From NCBI RefSeq assembly GCF_020524585.1, contig NZ_JAIVLK010000003.1:372001-436000 (forward strand): DNA of 64,000 nucleotides, in the 5' to 3' direction. The notes beneath the pieces are model-generated. The model saw only the letters and a program-made list of their open reading frames with translations. It was not told the origin of the DNA and did not search any database. Position numbers and translations under genes: made by a program. Position 1 is the stretch's first letter; each line of letters starts with the position of its first letter. Positions 17,928-26,456 of the stretch are shown here, piece after piece. This DNA comes from Celeribacter naphthalenivorans. Its GTDB lineage: Bacteria; Pseudomonadota; Alphaproteobacteria; Rhodobacterales; Rhodobacteraceae.

Positions 17928-18503
17928 TTATGTCGCGTTGTTGGGGTCAATCCAGCCGATGTTCCCATCCGGGCGGCGGTAGACCACGTTTACACCAGTT
18001 TTCCCTTCCTTGTGGAACACAAGGACCGGAGCTCCGGCAAGTTCCATCTGCATCACAGCCTCACCCACCGTCAGCGTCGGAATCGACGCCTCCATTTCGG
18101 CGATGATCATCGGCTGCAAGCTTTCGGGTTCCTGATCCTCGTCATGCTCCGATGCGGCGAGGATATACTGGGAACCGCCGAAGAGTTCAACAGGCTCTGC
18201 GCGCTCCTTATGGTGATCTTTCAACCGGCGCTTGTAGCGACGCAGTTGCTTGTCCATTTTTTCCGCGCAGGCGTCAAAAGCGGCGTAAATCTCATGCGCG
18301 CGGGCGCTGGCCTGAGCCGTCAGGCCGGTCGACAGGTGCACCACGGCCTCGCAAACATACTCTGCCCCACTTTTGGAGAACACGACATTCGCATCGGTCG
18401 GACGTTGTGCGTATTTTTCAAGCACAGAGCCGAGCTCGGTTTTGACATGCGTCTGAAGCGCTGCACCGATGTCGATTTGTTTGCCGCTGATTTGGTACCG
18501 CAT
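17928..18503 (-). CDS. hpf: Ribosome hibernation promoting factor, long form
   Basis: A 191-residue long-form HPF. The N-terminal S30AE/RaiA domain (1-100) binds the 30S decoding region. An acidic linker leads into a C-terminal dimerisation domain (about 130-190, ending GVNVVYRRPDGNIGWIDP) that joins 70S ribosomes into 100S dimers. A very strong AAGGAGG precedes ATG 18503. Its position between lptB and ptsN is conserved. Expression probably rises in stationary phase, but no confident promoter was assigned. Confidence 0.95.
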   Translation of the reverse strand: MRYQISGKQIDIGAALQTHVKTELGSVLEKYAQRPTDANVVFSKSGAEYVCEAVVHLSTGLTAQASARAHEIYAAFDACAEKMDKQLRRYKRRLKDHHKERAEPVELFGGSQYILAASEHDEDQEPESLQPMIIAEMEASIPTLTVGEAVMQMELAGAPVLVFHKEGKTGVNVVYRRPDGNIGWIDPNNAT

Positions 18504-18746
18504 AGATACCTCCTTCTTAATTTGACCTATGCCCGAACGCCCTTGGGCGTGTCTTCGAGGTCGTGGGTTTTTGTCGAAAGCGGGAATTCAATGCATGCGA
18601 CGGAGACAAAACCGGCACGCTGTGTCGGGGTTTGGTCTGGCGCTCTTTGGCTCCGTTGTGCCATGGCGCATCCTGTCATTCGTACGTCACACATTGGATA
18701 CATATAAGGCGCCAGAATGCGGTGAATTGTCAATCAAAACCCGTCT
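18504..18746. other. Non-coding gap between lptB and hpf
   Basis: 243 bases without a credible gene. Many proteobacteria carry rpoN at this place; here no trace of it is visible. On the minus strand TTGACA (18733-18728) and TTATAT (18707-18702) occur, but 20 bases apart, too far for a good promoter. Confidence 0.6.
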
Positions 18747-19478
18747 TCAAATGCGGAAATTGTCACCAAGATAAACACGCCGCACGGTCTCATCGGCAAC
18801 GATGTCTTCTTTGGTCCCTGACATCAGGACGTGACCATCGTGAAGGATGTAGGCACGGTCAATAATTCCCAATGTTTCCTGTACGTTATGGTCTGTGATC
18901 AAAACGCCGATGCCGCGGGTTTTGAGATCGGAAACCAACCCGCGGATTTCCGCCACAGCAATCGGATCGACGCCTGCGAAAGGCTCGTCGAGCAGCACGT
19001 AGGACGGATCAGATGCGAGGCATCGCGCGATTTCGACTCGCCGACGTTCCCCGCCGGACAGAGACAGGGCGGGCGCGCGCCGCAGGTGCGAAATGGAGAA
19101 TTCGGACAGCAGATCTTCGAGCTTTTCTCGGCGCAAAAGCGGGTCGCTTTCCGAGACTTCGAGGATGGCAAGAATGTTGTCTTCGACACAGAGGCCACGG
19201 AAGACAGAGGCCTCCTGCGGCAGGTAGCCGACCCCCAATTTGGCACGGCGATACATCGGCAATAGCGTGATGTCGCGCCCATCCACAATGACCTCGCCGC
19301 CTTCGGGCATGACGAGGCCCGCTATGGAATAGAAACAGGTGGTCTTGCCGGAGCCGTTAGGGCCAAGGAGCGCCACGACTTCGCCGCGCTCAAGATCAAG
19401 GGACACGTCCCGGATCACGGTGCGTTTGCGATAGCCTTTGCGCAGGTTGCGGACTCTGAGCCCGGTCGTGTCGCTCAT
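18747..19478 (-). CDS. lptB: LPS export ABC transporter ATPase LptB
   Basis: Cytoplasmic ATPase of LptB2FGC, which powers LPS extraction from the inner membrane. The 243-residue product has Walker [10 protein letters not shown], the signature [13 protein letters not shown], Walker [14 protein letters not shown] and the His of the H-loop in [12 protein letters not shown] take ATG 19478, which overlaps the lptA stop (TGATG); a GTG one codon earlier is also open. The gene order lptC-lptA-lptB supports the assignment over other ABC ATPases. Confidence 0.97.
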   Translation of the reverse strand: MSDTTGLRVRNLRKGYRKRTVIRDVSLDLERGEVVALLGPNGSGKTTCFYSIAGLVMPEGGEVIVDGRDITLLPMYRRAKLGVGYLPQEASVFRGLCVEDNILAILEVSESDPLLRREKLEDLLSEFSISHLRRAPALSLSGGERRRVEIARCLASDPSYVLLDEPFAGVDPIAVAEIRGLVSDLKTRGIGVLITDHNVQETLGIIDRAYILHDGHVLMSGTKEDIVADETVRRVYLGDNFRI

Positions 19479-19978
19479 CACTCGTTCCCAGATTGCAGGA
19501 TGGTTTTCACCCGACCGTCCATCCGCCCGGTGCCAGTGTCCAGATCAATCACCATCCGTTCGCCCGACAATGCGCTGTTGGCCTGAGTCAAAAGCACATT
19601 TCCGGTGAGCACAACAGTCGCTGATTCGAGGTCATATTCCGCGCGCTGGGCCTCGGCAGCTTCGCCTGCGTTGGTCATGGTCACACCGCCTGAGGCCAAA
19701 AGCCGGGCAATTTTGCCGCCTTCGCTGGCGTAGATGACCTCGACGGTTTGTGCGGTCAGGCGCATCGGACCTTGTCCGATCACCACATTGCCGGAAAACA
19801 GGGCTTTGCCGGTGCCCTGATCGACGCTGAGCTGGTCGGAGGTGACCTCGATCGGCAGGCTGCTGTCGTGTTTGAGGCCACCGAAGGCGATCTGTGTGCC
19901 CTGTGCATGTGCGGGCTGGCTCAGGCCAAGCGTGAAGATCAGCGCGGTTGTCAGAGAAAGGGTTCGGATGATCGTCAC
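19478..19978 (-). CDS. lptA: LPS transport periplasmic protein LptA
   Basis: Periplasmic bridge protein (OstA/LptA beta-jellyroll family) that conducts LPS from LptC to LptD. It has 166 residues with a Sec signal peptide (about 1-25, ending AHAQG). Features are [25 protein letters not shown] and repeated short beta-strand blocks, with [17 protein letters not shown] near the end. It sits between lptC (17-base gap) and lptB (1-base overlap), so the three are one translation unit. Confidence 0.94.
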   Translation of the reverse strand: MTIIRTLSLTTALIFTLGLSQPAHAQGTQIAFGGLKHDSSLPIEVTSDQLSVDQGTGKALFSGNVVIGQGPMRLTAQTVEVIYASEGGKIARLLASGGVTMTNAGEAAEAQRAEYDLESATVVLTGNVLLTQANSALSGERMVIDLDTGTGRMDGRVKTILQSGNE

Positions 19979-19995
19979 GGCAAAGTCCTCAAATG

Positions 19996-20595
19996 TCAGG
20001 GCTGATATACCAGCTTTACGCCGCCCTTGAAAACCAGAAGGTAGTCCTCTGTCTCGGCATCTTGCGAAATCACCATGGACCCCGCCGTCAGATCGCCAGC
20101 GGGCCCCGTGGCATCGACATTGCCGGGGCTTTCGATGCGTGAGACGTCCAACATGGTGGCGATCCGGTTCGAGGTGATCGTGTAGCCGGTGGAAGTTTCG
20201 ATCTCGACATGACCGGACAGCTCGGCGATCTGGCTGGGGCCGTCGATGACACCATCATCGGCCTTGAGGCTCACGGAGCCATTGTCCGGCATCCTAAGCG
20301 CGCCACGCACCGCGTTGGAGTTGAGGACATCCTGTGTCGAGAGATCCGGACGCACCAGATCGGCGGAGATTTCCAATTCGGAACCATCGCGGGTCACGGT
20401 TGCAAAGGAGGGGCCTTCGACCCGCTGCTCGCGCGCCAGTGTTTCGATGTCGACTTCGGCATAGGGAATCGACAGGCCGACATCGCGGTCGCGGGCAAAC
20501 AGAAAGAGCGTGGCCAAAAGCACGAGGCTGGCCAGGGGCAGGGCAATCTTCGCGAAGGCCACGAATTTGGAATAAGGGTTGTCGAACCGCGCCAT
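19996..20595 (-). CDS. lptC: LPS export protein LptC
   Basis: A 199-residue protein with one N-terminal membrane anchor (about residues 16-33) and a periplasmic beta-jellyroll (LptC/YrbK family) that receives LPS from the LptBFG complex. The sequence is weakly conserved, as is usual for LptC, but the anchor, the beta-rich periplasmic part (TGYTITSNRIATML) and the place just before lptA make the call safe. It begins 9 bases after the kdsD stop. Confidence 0.88.
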   Translation of the reverse strand: MARFDNPYSKFVAFAKIALPLASLVLLATLFLFARDRDVGLSIPYAEVDIETLAREQRVEGPSFATVTRDGSELEISADLVRPDLSTQDVLNSNAVRGALRMPDNGSVSLKADDGVIDGPSQIAELSGHVEIETSTGYTITSNRIATMLDVSRIESPGNVDATGPAGDLTAGSMVISQDAETEDYLLVFKGGVKLVYQP

Positions 20596-20604
20596 AAGGA
20601 CGTC

Positions 20605-21567
20605 TTACACGACACCGGCGCGAAGGCAGTCCTGAATTTTCAAAATCCCGCAAGGTCGCCCATCTTCGGCAGAATCCCGCACAAAAAGACAGGTGATCGC
20701 GCGCTCATCCATGCGCGCGACGGCTTTTTCGGCCAGCGCATCCGAGGAGATCGTCATCGGGTTCCGGGTCATGATGTCACCGGCGGTCTTGTCCAACAGC
20801 CCGTCGATATGACGCCGCAGGTCACCGTCGGTGATGATGCCGCTCAGCTGGCCGTCTGCGTCGATCACGCCCACAACGCCAAAGCCTTTGTCGGAAATCA
20901 CGGACAAGGCCTCGCGCATGGGGGTTGCGGCGCTGACCAGAGGCATATCCACATGCATGAGATCGCGCACTTTGGTGAGGCGGGAGCCAAGCTTGCCGCC
21001 CGGATGCAGCACGCGGAAATTGTCGGCGGTAAACGCGCGGTGTTCCATGAGCGCGACAGCCAAGGCATCGCCCAGAGCCAAAGTCATCGTGGTCGAGGTG
21101 GTCGGCACAATGCCATGACCACAGGCCTCAGCGGCTTTCGGCAGGATCAGAGCCACATCGCAGGCGCGGATGAGCGAGCTTTCGGGGTTCGAGGCCACGC
21201 CGATCATCGGAATTTTAAACCGCCGCGTATAGGCGATCACATCGGCCAGTTCCGGGGTTTCGCCGGAGTTGGACAGCACGAGGCAGACATCGTCCTCGCC
21301 GATCATGCCCAGATCGCCATGGCTCGCTTCGGCCGGGTGCACGAAATGTGCAGGCGTGCCGGTGGAGGCCAGCGTCGCCGCAATCTTGCGCGCGATATGG
21401 CCGGATTTGCCCATGCCCGTCACAATCGTGCGGCCCTTGGCGCGTAGAATGGTTTCCACGGCGGTGGTGAATTCGGTCCCGAGGCTGTCGGACAAAAGCC
21501 CGAGTGCCTCGGCTTCTTGTGCGATCACACGTTTGGCGGTGGACAGGAAAGCGTCGGATTGGGTCAT
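20605..21567 (-). CDS. kdsD: Arabinose-5-phosphate isomerase KdsD (KpsF/GutQ family)
   Basis: Converts ribulose-5-phosphate to arabinose-5-phosphate, the first committed precursor of Kdo. The 320-residue product has an N-terminal SIS sugar-isomerase domain (about 30-185, with VTGMGKSGHIARKIAATLASTGT and the SNSGET motif) and two C-terminal CBS domains (about 205-320). I chose ATG 21567 because GAGG lies 9 bases upstream; a longer in-frame N-terminus is unlikely. With kdsB in the window it accounts for two Kdo-supply steps. Confidence 0.95.
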   Translation of the reverse strand: MTQSDAFLSTAKRVIAQEAEALGLLSDSLGTEFTTAVETILRAKGRTIVTGMGKSGHIARKIAATLASTGTPAHFVHPAEASHGDLGMIGEDDVCLVLSNSGETPELADVIAYTRRFKIPMIGVASNPESSLIRACDVALILPKAAEACGHGIVPTTSTTMTLALGDALAVALMEHRAFTADNFRVLHPGGKLGSRLTKVRDLMHVDMPLVSAATPMREALSVISDKGFGVVGVIDADGQLSGIITDGDLRRHIDGLLDKTAGDIMTRNPMTISSDALAEKAVARMDERAITCLFVRDSAEDGRPCGILKIQDCLRAGVV

Positions 21568-21589
21568 GTGCCGAACCTCGAAAGAGATG

Positions 21590-22201
21590 TCAGTGGGAGA
21601 AAATGTCGATCTCGGGCCAGCCTTCGAGATCGAGCTGTGCACGGGTCGGCAGGAAGTCGAAACAGGATTGCGCAAGCTCCATCCGGCCTTCGCGCTTTAG
21701 CATTTCGTTCAGCTTGTCGCGCAGCTGGTGCAGGTAAAGCACGTCGGAGGCGGCGTAATCGAGCTGCGCGTTGGTCAGGTCGCGCGCGCCCCAGTCGCTC
21801 ATCTGCTGATATTTTGAAATGTCCACTTTCAGCAGCTGATCCAGCAGGTTCCTAAGCCCATGGCGATCCGTGAAGGTGCGCACGAGTTTCGAGGCGATCT
21901 TGGTGCAATAGACCGGCGCCGCCAGCGTGCCAAAGGTGTTATGCATCGCGGCAATGTCGAAGCGGCCAAAGTGGAACAGCTTCAACACATTCGGGTCCGC
22001 AAGCATTTTGCACAGGTTCGGTGCCTCGGTCTGGCCGCGTTCGACCTGAACCAGATGCGCGTTGCCGTCGCCGCCGGACATTTGCACGAGGCAAAGACGA
22101 TCGCGGTGCGGGTTCAACCCCATGGTCTCGCAGTCGATGGCGACGACCGGCCCAAGGTCAAGATCGTCCGGCAGGTCGTTTTTATAGAGAAAATTCGCCA
22201 T
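21590..22201 (-). CDS. rnd: RNase D-type 3'-5' exoribonuclease, short form
   Basis: A 203-residue DEDD-family 3'-5' exonuclease. Exo I is AIDCETMGL, Exo II lies around LFHFGRFDIAAMHN, and Exo III is YAASDVLYL with the Tyr and Asp of DEDDy enzymes. It lacks the HRDC domains of E. coli RNase D, which is normal for the short alphaproteobacterial form. I chose ATG 22201 (MANFLYKNDLP); the longer upstream frame is not conserved in character. It lies 22 bases before kdsD and may be first in the envelope string. Confidence 0.92.
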   Translation of the reverse strand: MANFLYKNDLPDDLDLGPVVAIDCETMGLNPHRDRLCLVQMSGGDGNAHLVQVERGQTEAPNLCKMLADPNVLKLFHFGRFDIAAMHNTFGTLAAPVYCTKIASKLVRTFTDRHGLRNLLDQLLKVDISKYQQMSDWGARDLTNAQLDYAASDVLYLHQLRDKLNEMLKREGRMELAQSCFDFLPTRAQLDLEGWPEIDIFSH

Positions 22202-22484
22202 CGTCGTGCCTTTGCGCTGTCCAATGATTTGAAACAGGGTCTTACGGCTTTGCGCGAGTTGGGGCAAGAGAGCAGGCCGATCAGAGCCAGATGTTAGGGC
22301 GTTCCAACTGTGCAGAAGATGCTGTTTGAGCGGCAAATATGCCCCCATACGCAAAAAATTGAACAGCATCGGAAAACTTTATGCTTTTTGTCAGTTAAAT
22401 CTATTGCTAACAACGCCGGGCAAATGTGACCGCGCTCCCAGCCGCCGCCAGTGGCCGGTCTTCACAGAGATAAAGAGATCCGCC
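22202..22484. other. Divergent non-coding region between rnd and the siderophore importer
   Basis: 283 bases without a credible gene. They should hold the rnd/kdsD promoter and the promoter of the iron importer. Only an imperfect dyad (GTTA..TAAC, 22394-22411) was seen; no textbook Fur box was found. Confidence 0.5.
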
Positions 22485-23387
22485 ATGTTCGCACATTTCA
22501 TGAGGGGCGCCGCCCTCGTTCTTACGTTTTCGACCGCTGCCAGTGCCGCCGAACTCACCACATTCTCGGGGCCGGTGACCATTGATGAGACGCCTGAAAC
22601 CGTCATCAGCTATGATGTCGGCGCGCTCGATACCCTCACCGCGCTGGGCGTCGATGTGGCGGGGATCACCCAGCCGATGCTGGTTCCGGCTCTCGCCGGT
22701 CTGGATGACGGCTCGCGCGCCAATATCGGCACGCTGTTCGAGCCCGATTTCGAACAGGTCTTTGCCCTGAAACCCGACCTGATCATCGCCGGGCCGCGGG
22801 CCCGCGATCAAATCGGTGCCCTGTCGAAAATCGCCCCCACCGTCGATCTAAGCCCTTTCTCCGAGGAGATCGGCGAGGTGGTCCTGACCCAGACGCGTGA
22901 ATTGGGCGAGCTGTTCGGCAAACAAGACAAAGCGGCGGAATTGGTCGCGCATCTGGAGGCGTCCCTCGAAGAGGTCCGGGGCCTGACTGAGGGTGCGGGC
23001 AAAGGGCTTGTCGTGATGACGAACGGGCCGAAGCTTTCGGTCTTTGGTCCGGGGTCGCGCTTTGGCTGGGTGCATGACACTTTGGGGATCGAGCCGCTCA
23101 TGGAGAATGTCGAAGAGCAAACCCATGGCGAAGCCGTCAGCTTTGAGTTCCTGCATGAGGCAAACCCCGATTGGATGATCGTTTTCGATCGCACGCGTGC
23201 GACGAATGGCGATGGGCCGAAAGCCGAAGAAACGCTCGATAACGAATTGATCGCGCAGACCACGGCCTGGCAAAAAGGTCAGGTGATCTACGTCCACCCG
23301 GCCGATTTCTACATCGCGACCACCGGTGTGCGCTCGCTTCAGGACACGGTCGATCAATTCATCGCGGCCTATAAGGGCGCTCAGTAA
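22485..23387 (+). CDS. Siderophore ABC transporter, periplasmic binding protein (FatB/YclQ-like)
   Basis: A 300-residue class III periplasmic binding protein (TroA/FecB fold) for a ferric chelate. It has a signal peptide at about 1-20 (ending ASAAEL) and the single long helix between two lobes. The family pattern VISYDVGALDTLTALGV..VAGI and FALKPDLIIAGPRARDQ marks it as the FatB/CeuE group. I chose ATG 22485; the upstream in-frame codons would place charged residues before the signal. First gene of the four-gene operon. The exact siderophore is unknown. Confidence 0.88.
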   Translation: MFAHFMRGAALVLTFSTAASAAELTTFSGPVTIDETPETVISYDVGALDTLTALGVDVAGITQPMLVPALAGLDDGSRANIGTLFEPDFEQVFALKPDLIIAGPRARDQIGALSKIAPTVDLSPFSEEIGEVVLTQTRELGELFGKQDKAAELVAHLEASLEEVRGLTEGAGKGLVVMTNGPKLSVFGPGSRFGWVHDTLGIEPLMENVEEQTHGEAVSFEFLHEANPDWMIVFDRTRATNGDGPKAEETLDNELIAQTTAWQKGQVIYVHPADFYIATTGVRSLQDTVDQFIAAYKGAQ

Positions 23388-23393
23388 ACTCCA

Positions 23394-24365
23394 ATGAAAT
23401 CGCCAGCACTTCATATGTTGCTAGCCTTGGCGAGTCTGGTCGTAATGGCCGGGCTCAGCCTCATGATCGGAGCCTCCGACATGAACCTCGGTGCGGTGTT
23501 CCGAGGCGAGGGTGATGATGCGCTGATCCTTTTGGCAAGTCGCATCCCGCGCACGCTGGCGATCATTCTCACCGGGGCGTCGATGGCGATTTCCGGGCTG
23601 ATTTTTCAGATGCTCACGCGCAACAAATTCGTCGAACCCGCCACGGCGGGGACGGCGGAAAGCGCGGGGCTTGGGCTTTTGATCGCGGTCGCCCTGTTTC
23701 CGACCACCTCTTTGATGGTCAAGATGGTGATCGCCGCCCTCTGTGCCATTGCAGGTACGCTTTTGTTTCTCAAAATTCTCGACCGGCTGCCGCCGCGCGA
23801 GCCTTTGTTGGTGCCTCTGGTGGGGCTGATGCTGGGCGGGGTGATTGGCGCCATCGGGACGTTCTTCGCCTATCAGCTCGATCTGTTGCAATATCTCGGC
23901 ATCTGGACGACGGGCGAGTTTTCCGGCGTGCTGCGTGGCCGTTATGAGCTTTTGTGGCTCACGGGCGGCTTGGCTGTGATCGGCTATCTCTTTGCAGATC
24001 GGTTTTCCATCATGGGGATGGGCCGCGATGTCTCGATCACCTTGGGGCTCAATTATCGCACCGTGATGTGGACGGGGCTGATCATTGTCTCTGTCACCAC
24101 GGCTGTCGTCGTGGTCACCGTGGGCGCGATCCCGTTTCTGGGGCTGATCGTGCCCAATATTGTCAGCCGGATCATGGGCGACAACCTGCGTGCGGCGGTG
24201 CCTTGGGCGGCGAGCCTTGGGGCAGGGGCGCTTTTGCTCTGTGACATCATCGGGCGGGTCATTCGTCAGCCCTATGAGATTCCCATCGGCACGATCTTTG
24301 GTGTGATCGGCTCGATGATCTTCCTCTATCTTTTGCTGGGGCGTCAGAGCCATGCCGTCCGATAG
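23394..24365 (+). CDS. Siderophore ABC transporter permease 1 (FecCD family)
   Basis: A 323-residue inner-membrane permease with about nine to ten membrane segments, of the FecCD/BtuC family. Visible features are GASMAISGLIFQMLTRNKFVEPATAGT near residue 70 and the cytoplasmic GAIPFLGLIVPNIVSRIMG coupling segment near 245. It starts 6 bases after the binding-protein gene and overlaps the second permease by 14 bases. It forms a heterodimeric channel with the next product. Confidence 0.92.
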   Translation: MKSPALHMLLALASLVVMAGLSLMIGASDMNLGAVFRGEGDDALILLASRIPRTLAIILTGASMAISGLIFQMLTRNKFVEPATAGTAESAGLGLLIAVALFPTTSLMVKMVIAALCAIAGTLLFLKILDRLPPREPLLVPLVGLMLGGVIGAIGTFFAYQLDLLQYLGIWTTGEFSGVLRGRYELLWLTGGLAVIGYLFADRFSIMGMGRDVSITLGLNYRTVMWTGLIIVSVTTAVVVVTVGAIPFLGLIVPNIVSRIMGDNLRAAVPWAASLGAGALLLCDIIGRVIRQPYEIPIGTIFGVIGSMIFLYLLLGRQSHAVR

Positions 24366-25347
24366 TACCGCGTCCCTCCCTTTCCCCTCGCAGCGCGCCA
24401 TGCAGGTCAAACCACTGGTCATTCTGGCTGTGCTGGCCTTGGTTGCGGTGGCTTTGTTCCTGACGTTGGGCGTGCCTGCGGGCGCGTGGGAGTTCGCGCT
24501 TAGCTTTCGCGCTGGAAAGCTTGCCGGGCTTATTCTCGTGGCTTTTGCCATCGCCACTTCGACCCAGCTTTTCCATGCGGCCACGCGAAATCAAATCCTG
24601 ACTCCCTCTATCATGGGCTTTGATGCGCTCTATCTGATGATCCAGACCAGTCTGGTGTTTGGCATGGGGGCCATGGCCACGCTCGACATTGATCCGATGG
24701 TGAAATTCGCCTCTGAGGTTCTGGTCATGATGGGGTTCTCGACCGCGCTTTTCCTGTGGCTTTTCACTGCCCGGTCCCGCGATCTGCATCTCCTCGTTCT
24801 GGTCGGTATCATTTTCGGCACGCTGTTTCGCAGCCTGTCGAATTTCATCTCCCGCATGATCGACCCGAATGAATTCGTCGTCGTGCAGGGCGCCATGTTC
24901 GCGCGATTCAATGCGGTGAATATCGACCTCTTGTGGATCTCGATCGGTCTTACGGCGCTGACCCTGCCGGTGCTCTGGCATATGCGGCATCAATTCGATG
25001 TGTTGGCGTTGGGCCGCGAAACCGCGATTGGATTGGGGCTTCGCTATCGGCGCGTGATGTTTGCGGCCTTTGGCATGATCGGCCTTTTGGTGTCGGTCTC
25101 CACCGCGCTTGTGGGGCCTGTGACGTTCTTTGGCTTGTTGGTCGTTCATCTGGCCTATCGCATCCTGCCCGGCGCGCGATTTGCGCCGACGCTTTTGGCC
25201 AGTTCCCTGATCGCCATCATCACCCTGGTGGGTGGGCAGGCGATCTATGAGCATGTGCTGGGCCTCCAAGGCACGCTTTCCGTGGTGATCGACGCGCTGG
25301 GCGGCATCACCTTTCTTTACCTGCTTCTCAAAGGGGTCAGACGATGA
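24352..25347 (+). CDS. Siderophore ABC transporter permease 2 (FecCD family)
   Basis: A 331-residue second FecCD-type permease, hydrophobic throughout. It has the ATRNQILTPSIMGFDALY motif near residue 83 and the coupling segment VGPVTFFGLLVVHLAYRI near 260. The start at 24352 lies inside the previous gene. It overlaps the ATPase gene by 4 bases (ATGA), so the three membrane-complex genes are translationally linked. Confidence 0.92.
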   Translation: MPSDSTASLPFPSQRAMQVKPLVILAVLALVAVALFLTLGVPAGAWEFALSFRAGKLAGLILVAFAIATSTQLFHAATRNQILTPSIMGFDALYLMIQTSLVFGMGAMATLDIDPMVKFASEVLVMMGFSTALFLWLFTARSRDLHLLVLVGIIFGTLFRSLSNFISRMIDPNEFVVVQGAMFARFNAVNIDLLWISIGLTALTLPVLWHMRHQFDVLALGRETAIGLGLRYRRVMFAAFGMIGLLVSVSTALVGPVTFFGLLVVHLAYRILPGARFAPTLLASSLIAIITLVGGQAIYEHVLGLQGTLSVVIDALGGITFLYLLLKGVRR

Positions 25348-26126
25348 TCGAGATTTCGCATGTGAGCCATCAGATTGCCGGCGCGTCGATCCTGAACGAT
25401 GTGTCTTTGACGATTCCTCGCGGGGGCATTACGGCCTTGATCGGGCCGAATGGGGCGGGGAAATCCACGCTTTTGTCCCTGATTGCGCGTTTGACGCCGC
25501 TGCAAGGCGGGCAGATTACGGTGGATGGGGCGGATGTGACGACGACGCCGACTGATGCACTGGCGCGACGCCTGTCGATTCTGCGTCAGGACAATTCCGT
25601 GGCCGCGCGTTTGACGGTCGCCGATCTGGTGGGCTTTGGCCGCTACCCGCATCACAAAGGACGCCCGAGCCCCGAGGATCACGCGTATGTGGAGCAAGCC
25701 TTGGAGATGATGGGGCTGCACCCTCTGAGTGGGCGATTCCTCGATGAGCTGTCCGGTGGGCAGCGTCAGAGGGCCTTTGTCGCCATGGTCTTGGCGCAGG
25801 ACACGGATTACGTGCTTTTGGATGAGCCGCTCAACAACCTCGACATGAAGCACGCGCGCCAGATGATGGAGCGGCTGAAAGAGGCGGCGCGGGTGAGTGG
25901 CAAGAGCTTTGTGATTGTCGTCCATGACATCAATTTCGCCGCGGCCTATGCCGATCTGATCGTGGCGCTCAAAGACGGGCGGCTGCATTCCCTCGGCACG
26001 CCTGAGGAAATCGTCAATAGACCCTGCCTGCGCGACGTGTTCGAGTTGGACATTGCGGTGGAGACCGTGGGCGGACATCCCTTTGCCCTGCACCAGATCG
26101 CGCCGGAGCCTTTGGTGGAGTCGTAG
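25344..26126 (+). CDS. Siderophore ABC transporter ATPase (FepC-like)
   Basis: A 260-residue ABC ATPase: Walker A GPNGAGKST, signature LSGGQRQRAF, Walker B DYVLLDEPLNNLD and H-loop VVHDINFAAAYADL. It energises uptake of the ferric chelate through the two permeases encoded just upstream. It closes the operon; a hairpin that may terminate the transcript lies about 75 bases downstream. No TonB-dependent receptor or siderophore-reductase gene is in the window. Confidence 0.93.
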   Translation: MIEISHVSHQIAGASILNDVSLTIPRGGITALIGPNGAGKSTLLSLIARLTPLQGGQITVDGADVTTTPTDALARRLSILRQDNSVAARLTVADLVGFGRYPHHKGRPSPEDHAYVEQALEMMGLHPLSGRFLDELSGGQRQRAFVAMVLAQDTDYVLLDEPLNNLDMKHARQMMERLKEAARVSGKSFVIVVHDINFAAAYADLIVALKDGRLHSLGTPEEIVNRPCLRDVFELDIAVETVGGHPFALHQIAPEPLVES

Positions 26127-26200
26127 GGCTTAAGGACAAAGTCTCTCATCGTTTTTGTGCCAAAAACGACTGCCGCCTGAGATGTTTGGGGATGCGATCA

Positions 26201-26226
26201 AACATTTTCCTTTGGAAAATGTTTTT
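26201..26226. terminator. Bidirectional hairpin between the siderophore operon and tRNA-Leu
   Basis: A 10-bp perfect inverted repeat (26201-26210 with 26214-26223, AACATTTTCC/GGAAAATGTT) has a 3-nt loop. On the plus strand it is followed by TTT; on the minus strand it begins 3 bases after the tRNA CCA end. It could serve both transcripts. Confidence 0.6.
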
Positions 26227-26312
26227 GGTGCCCAGAAGAGGACTCGAACCTCCACGTCCATACGGACACTAGCACCTGAAGCTAGCGCGTCTACCAATTC
26301 CGCCATCTGGGC
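26226..26312 (-). tRNA. tRNA-Leu (anticodon CAG)
   Basis: An 87-nt class II tRNA read on the minus strand. The acceptor stem is GCCCAGA paired with TCTGGGC, followed by the discriminator A and an encoded CCA (26228-26226). The anticodon stem CTAGC/GCTAG encloses the loop TTCAGGT, giving anticodon CAG for leucine CUG codons. A long variable arm (about TGTCCGTATGGACG) and the T-loop GGTTCGAGTCC are present. D-loop residues AATTGGTAGACGC match tRNA-Leu. Confidence 0.96.
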
Positions 26313-26456
26313 ACAGATGTCGTGAGGCCGCGATGTAATGGGGTTGCGCGGCAGTGTCAACGGCCATTTGAAAGGTTTTTTATAGCAGCAATAGCGTCTT
26401 GTTCATTTCCGCGCTAAAAGCTAAGCAAAAGCGACAATTTGGCATTGGAGATGCAG

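Noticed and set aside
18701-18733. TTGACA/TTATAT promoter for hpf
   Set aside because: The boxes are good but 20 bases apart, outside the usual 16-19 range; kept only as a remark.
22394-22411. Fur box before the siderophore importer
   Set aside because: Only GTTA/TAAC half-sites match; the central part bears no likeness to the Fur consensus.
23421-25269. Long Gln/His/Arg-rich frames antisense to the FecCD permeases
   Set aside because: They are complements of hydrophobic codons in membrane proteins, not genes.
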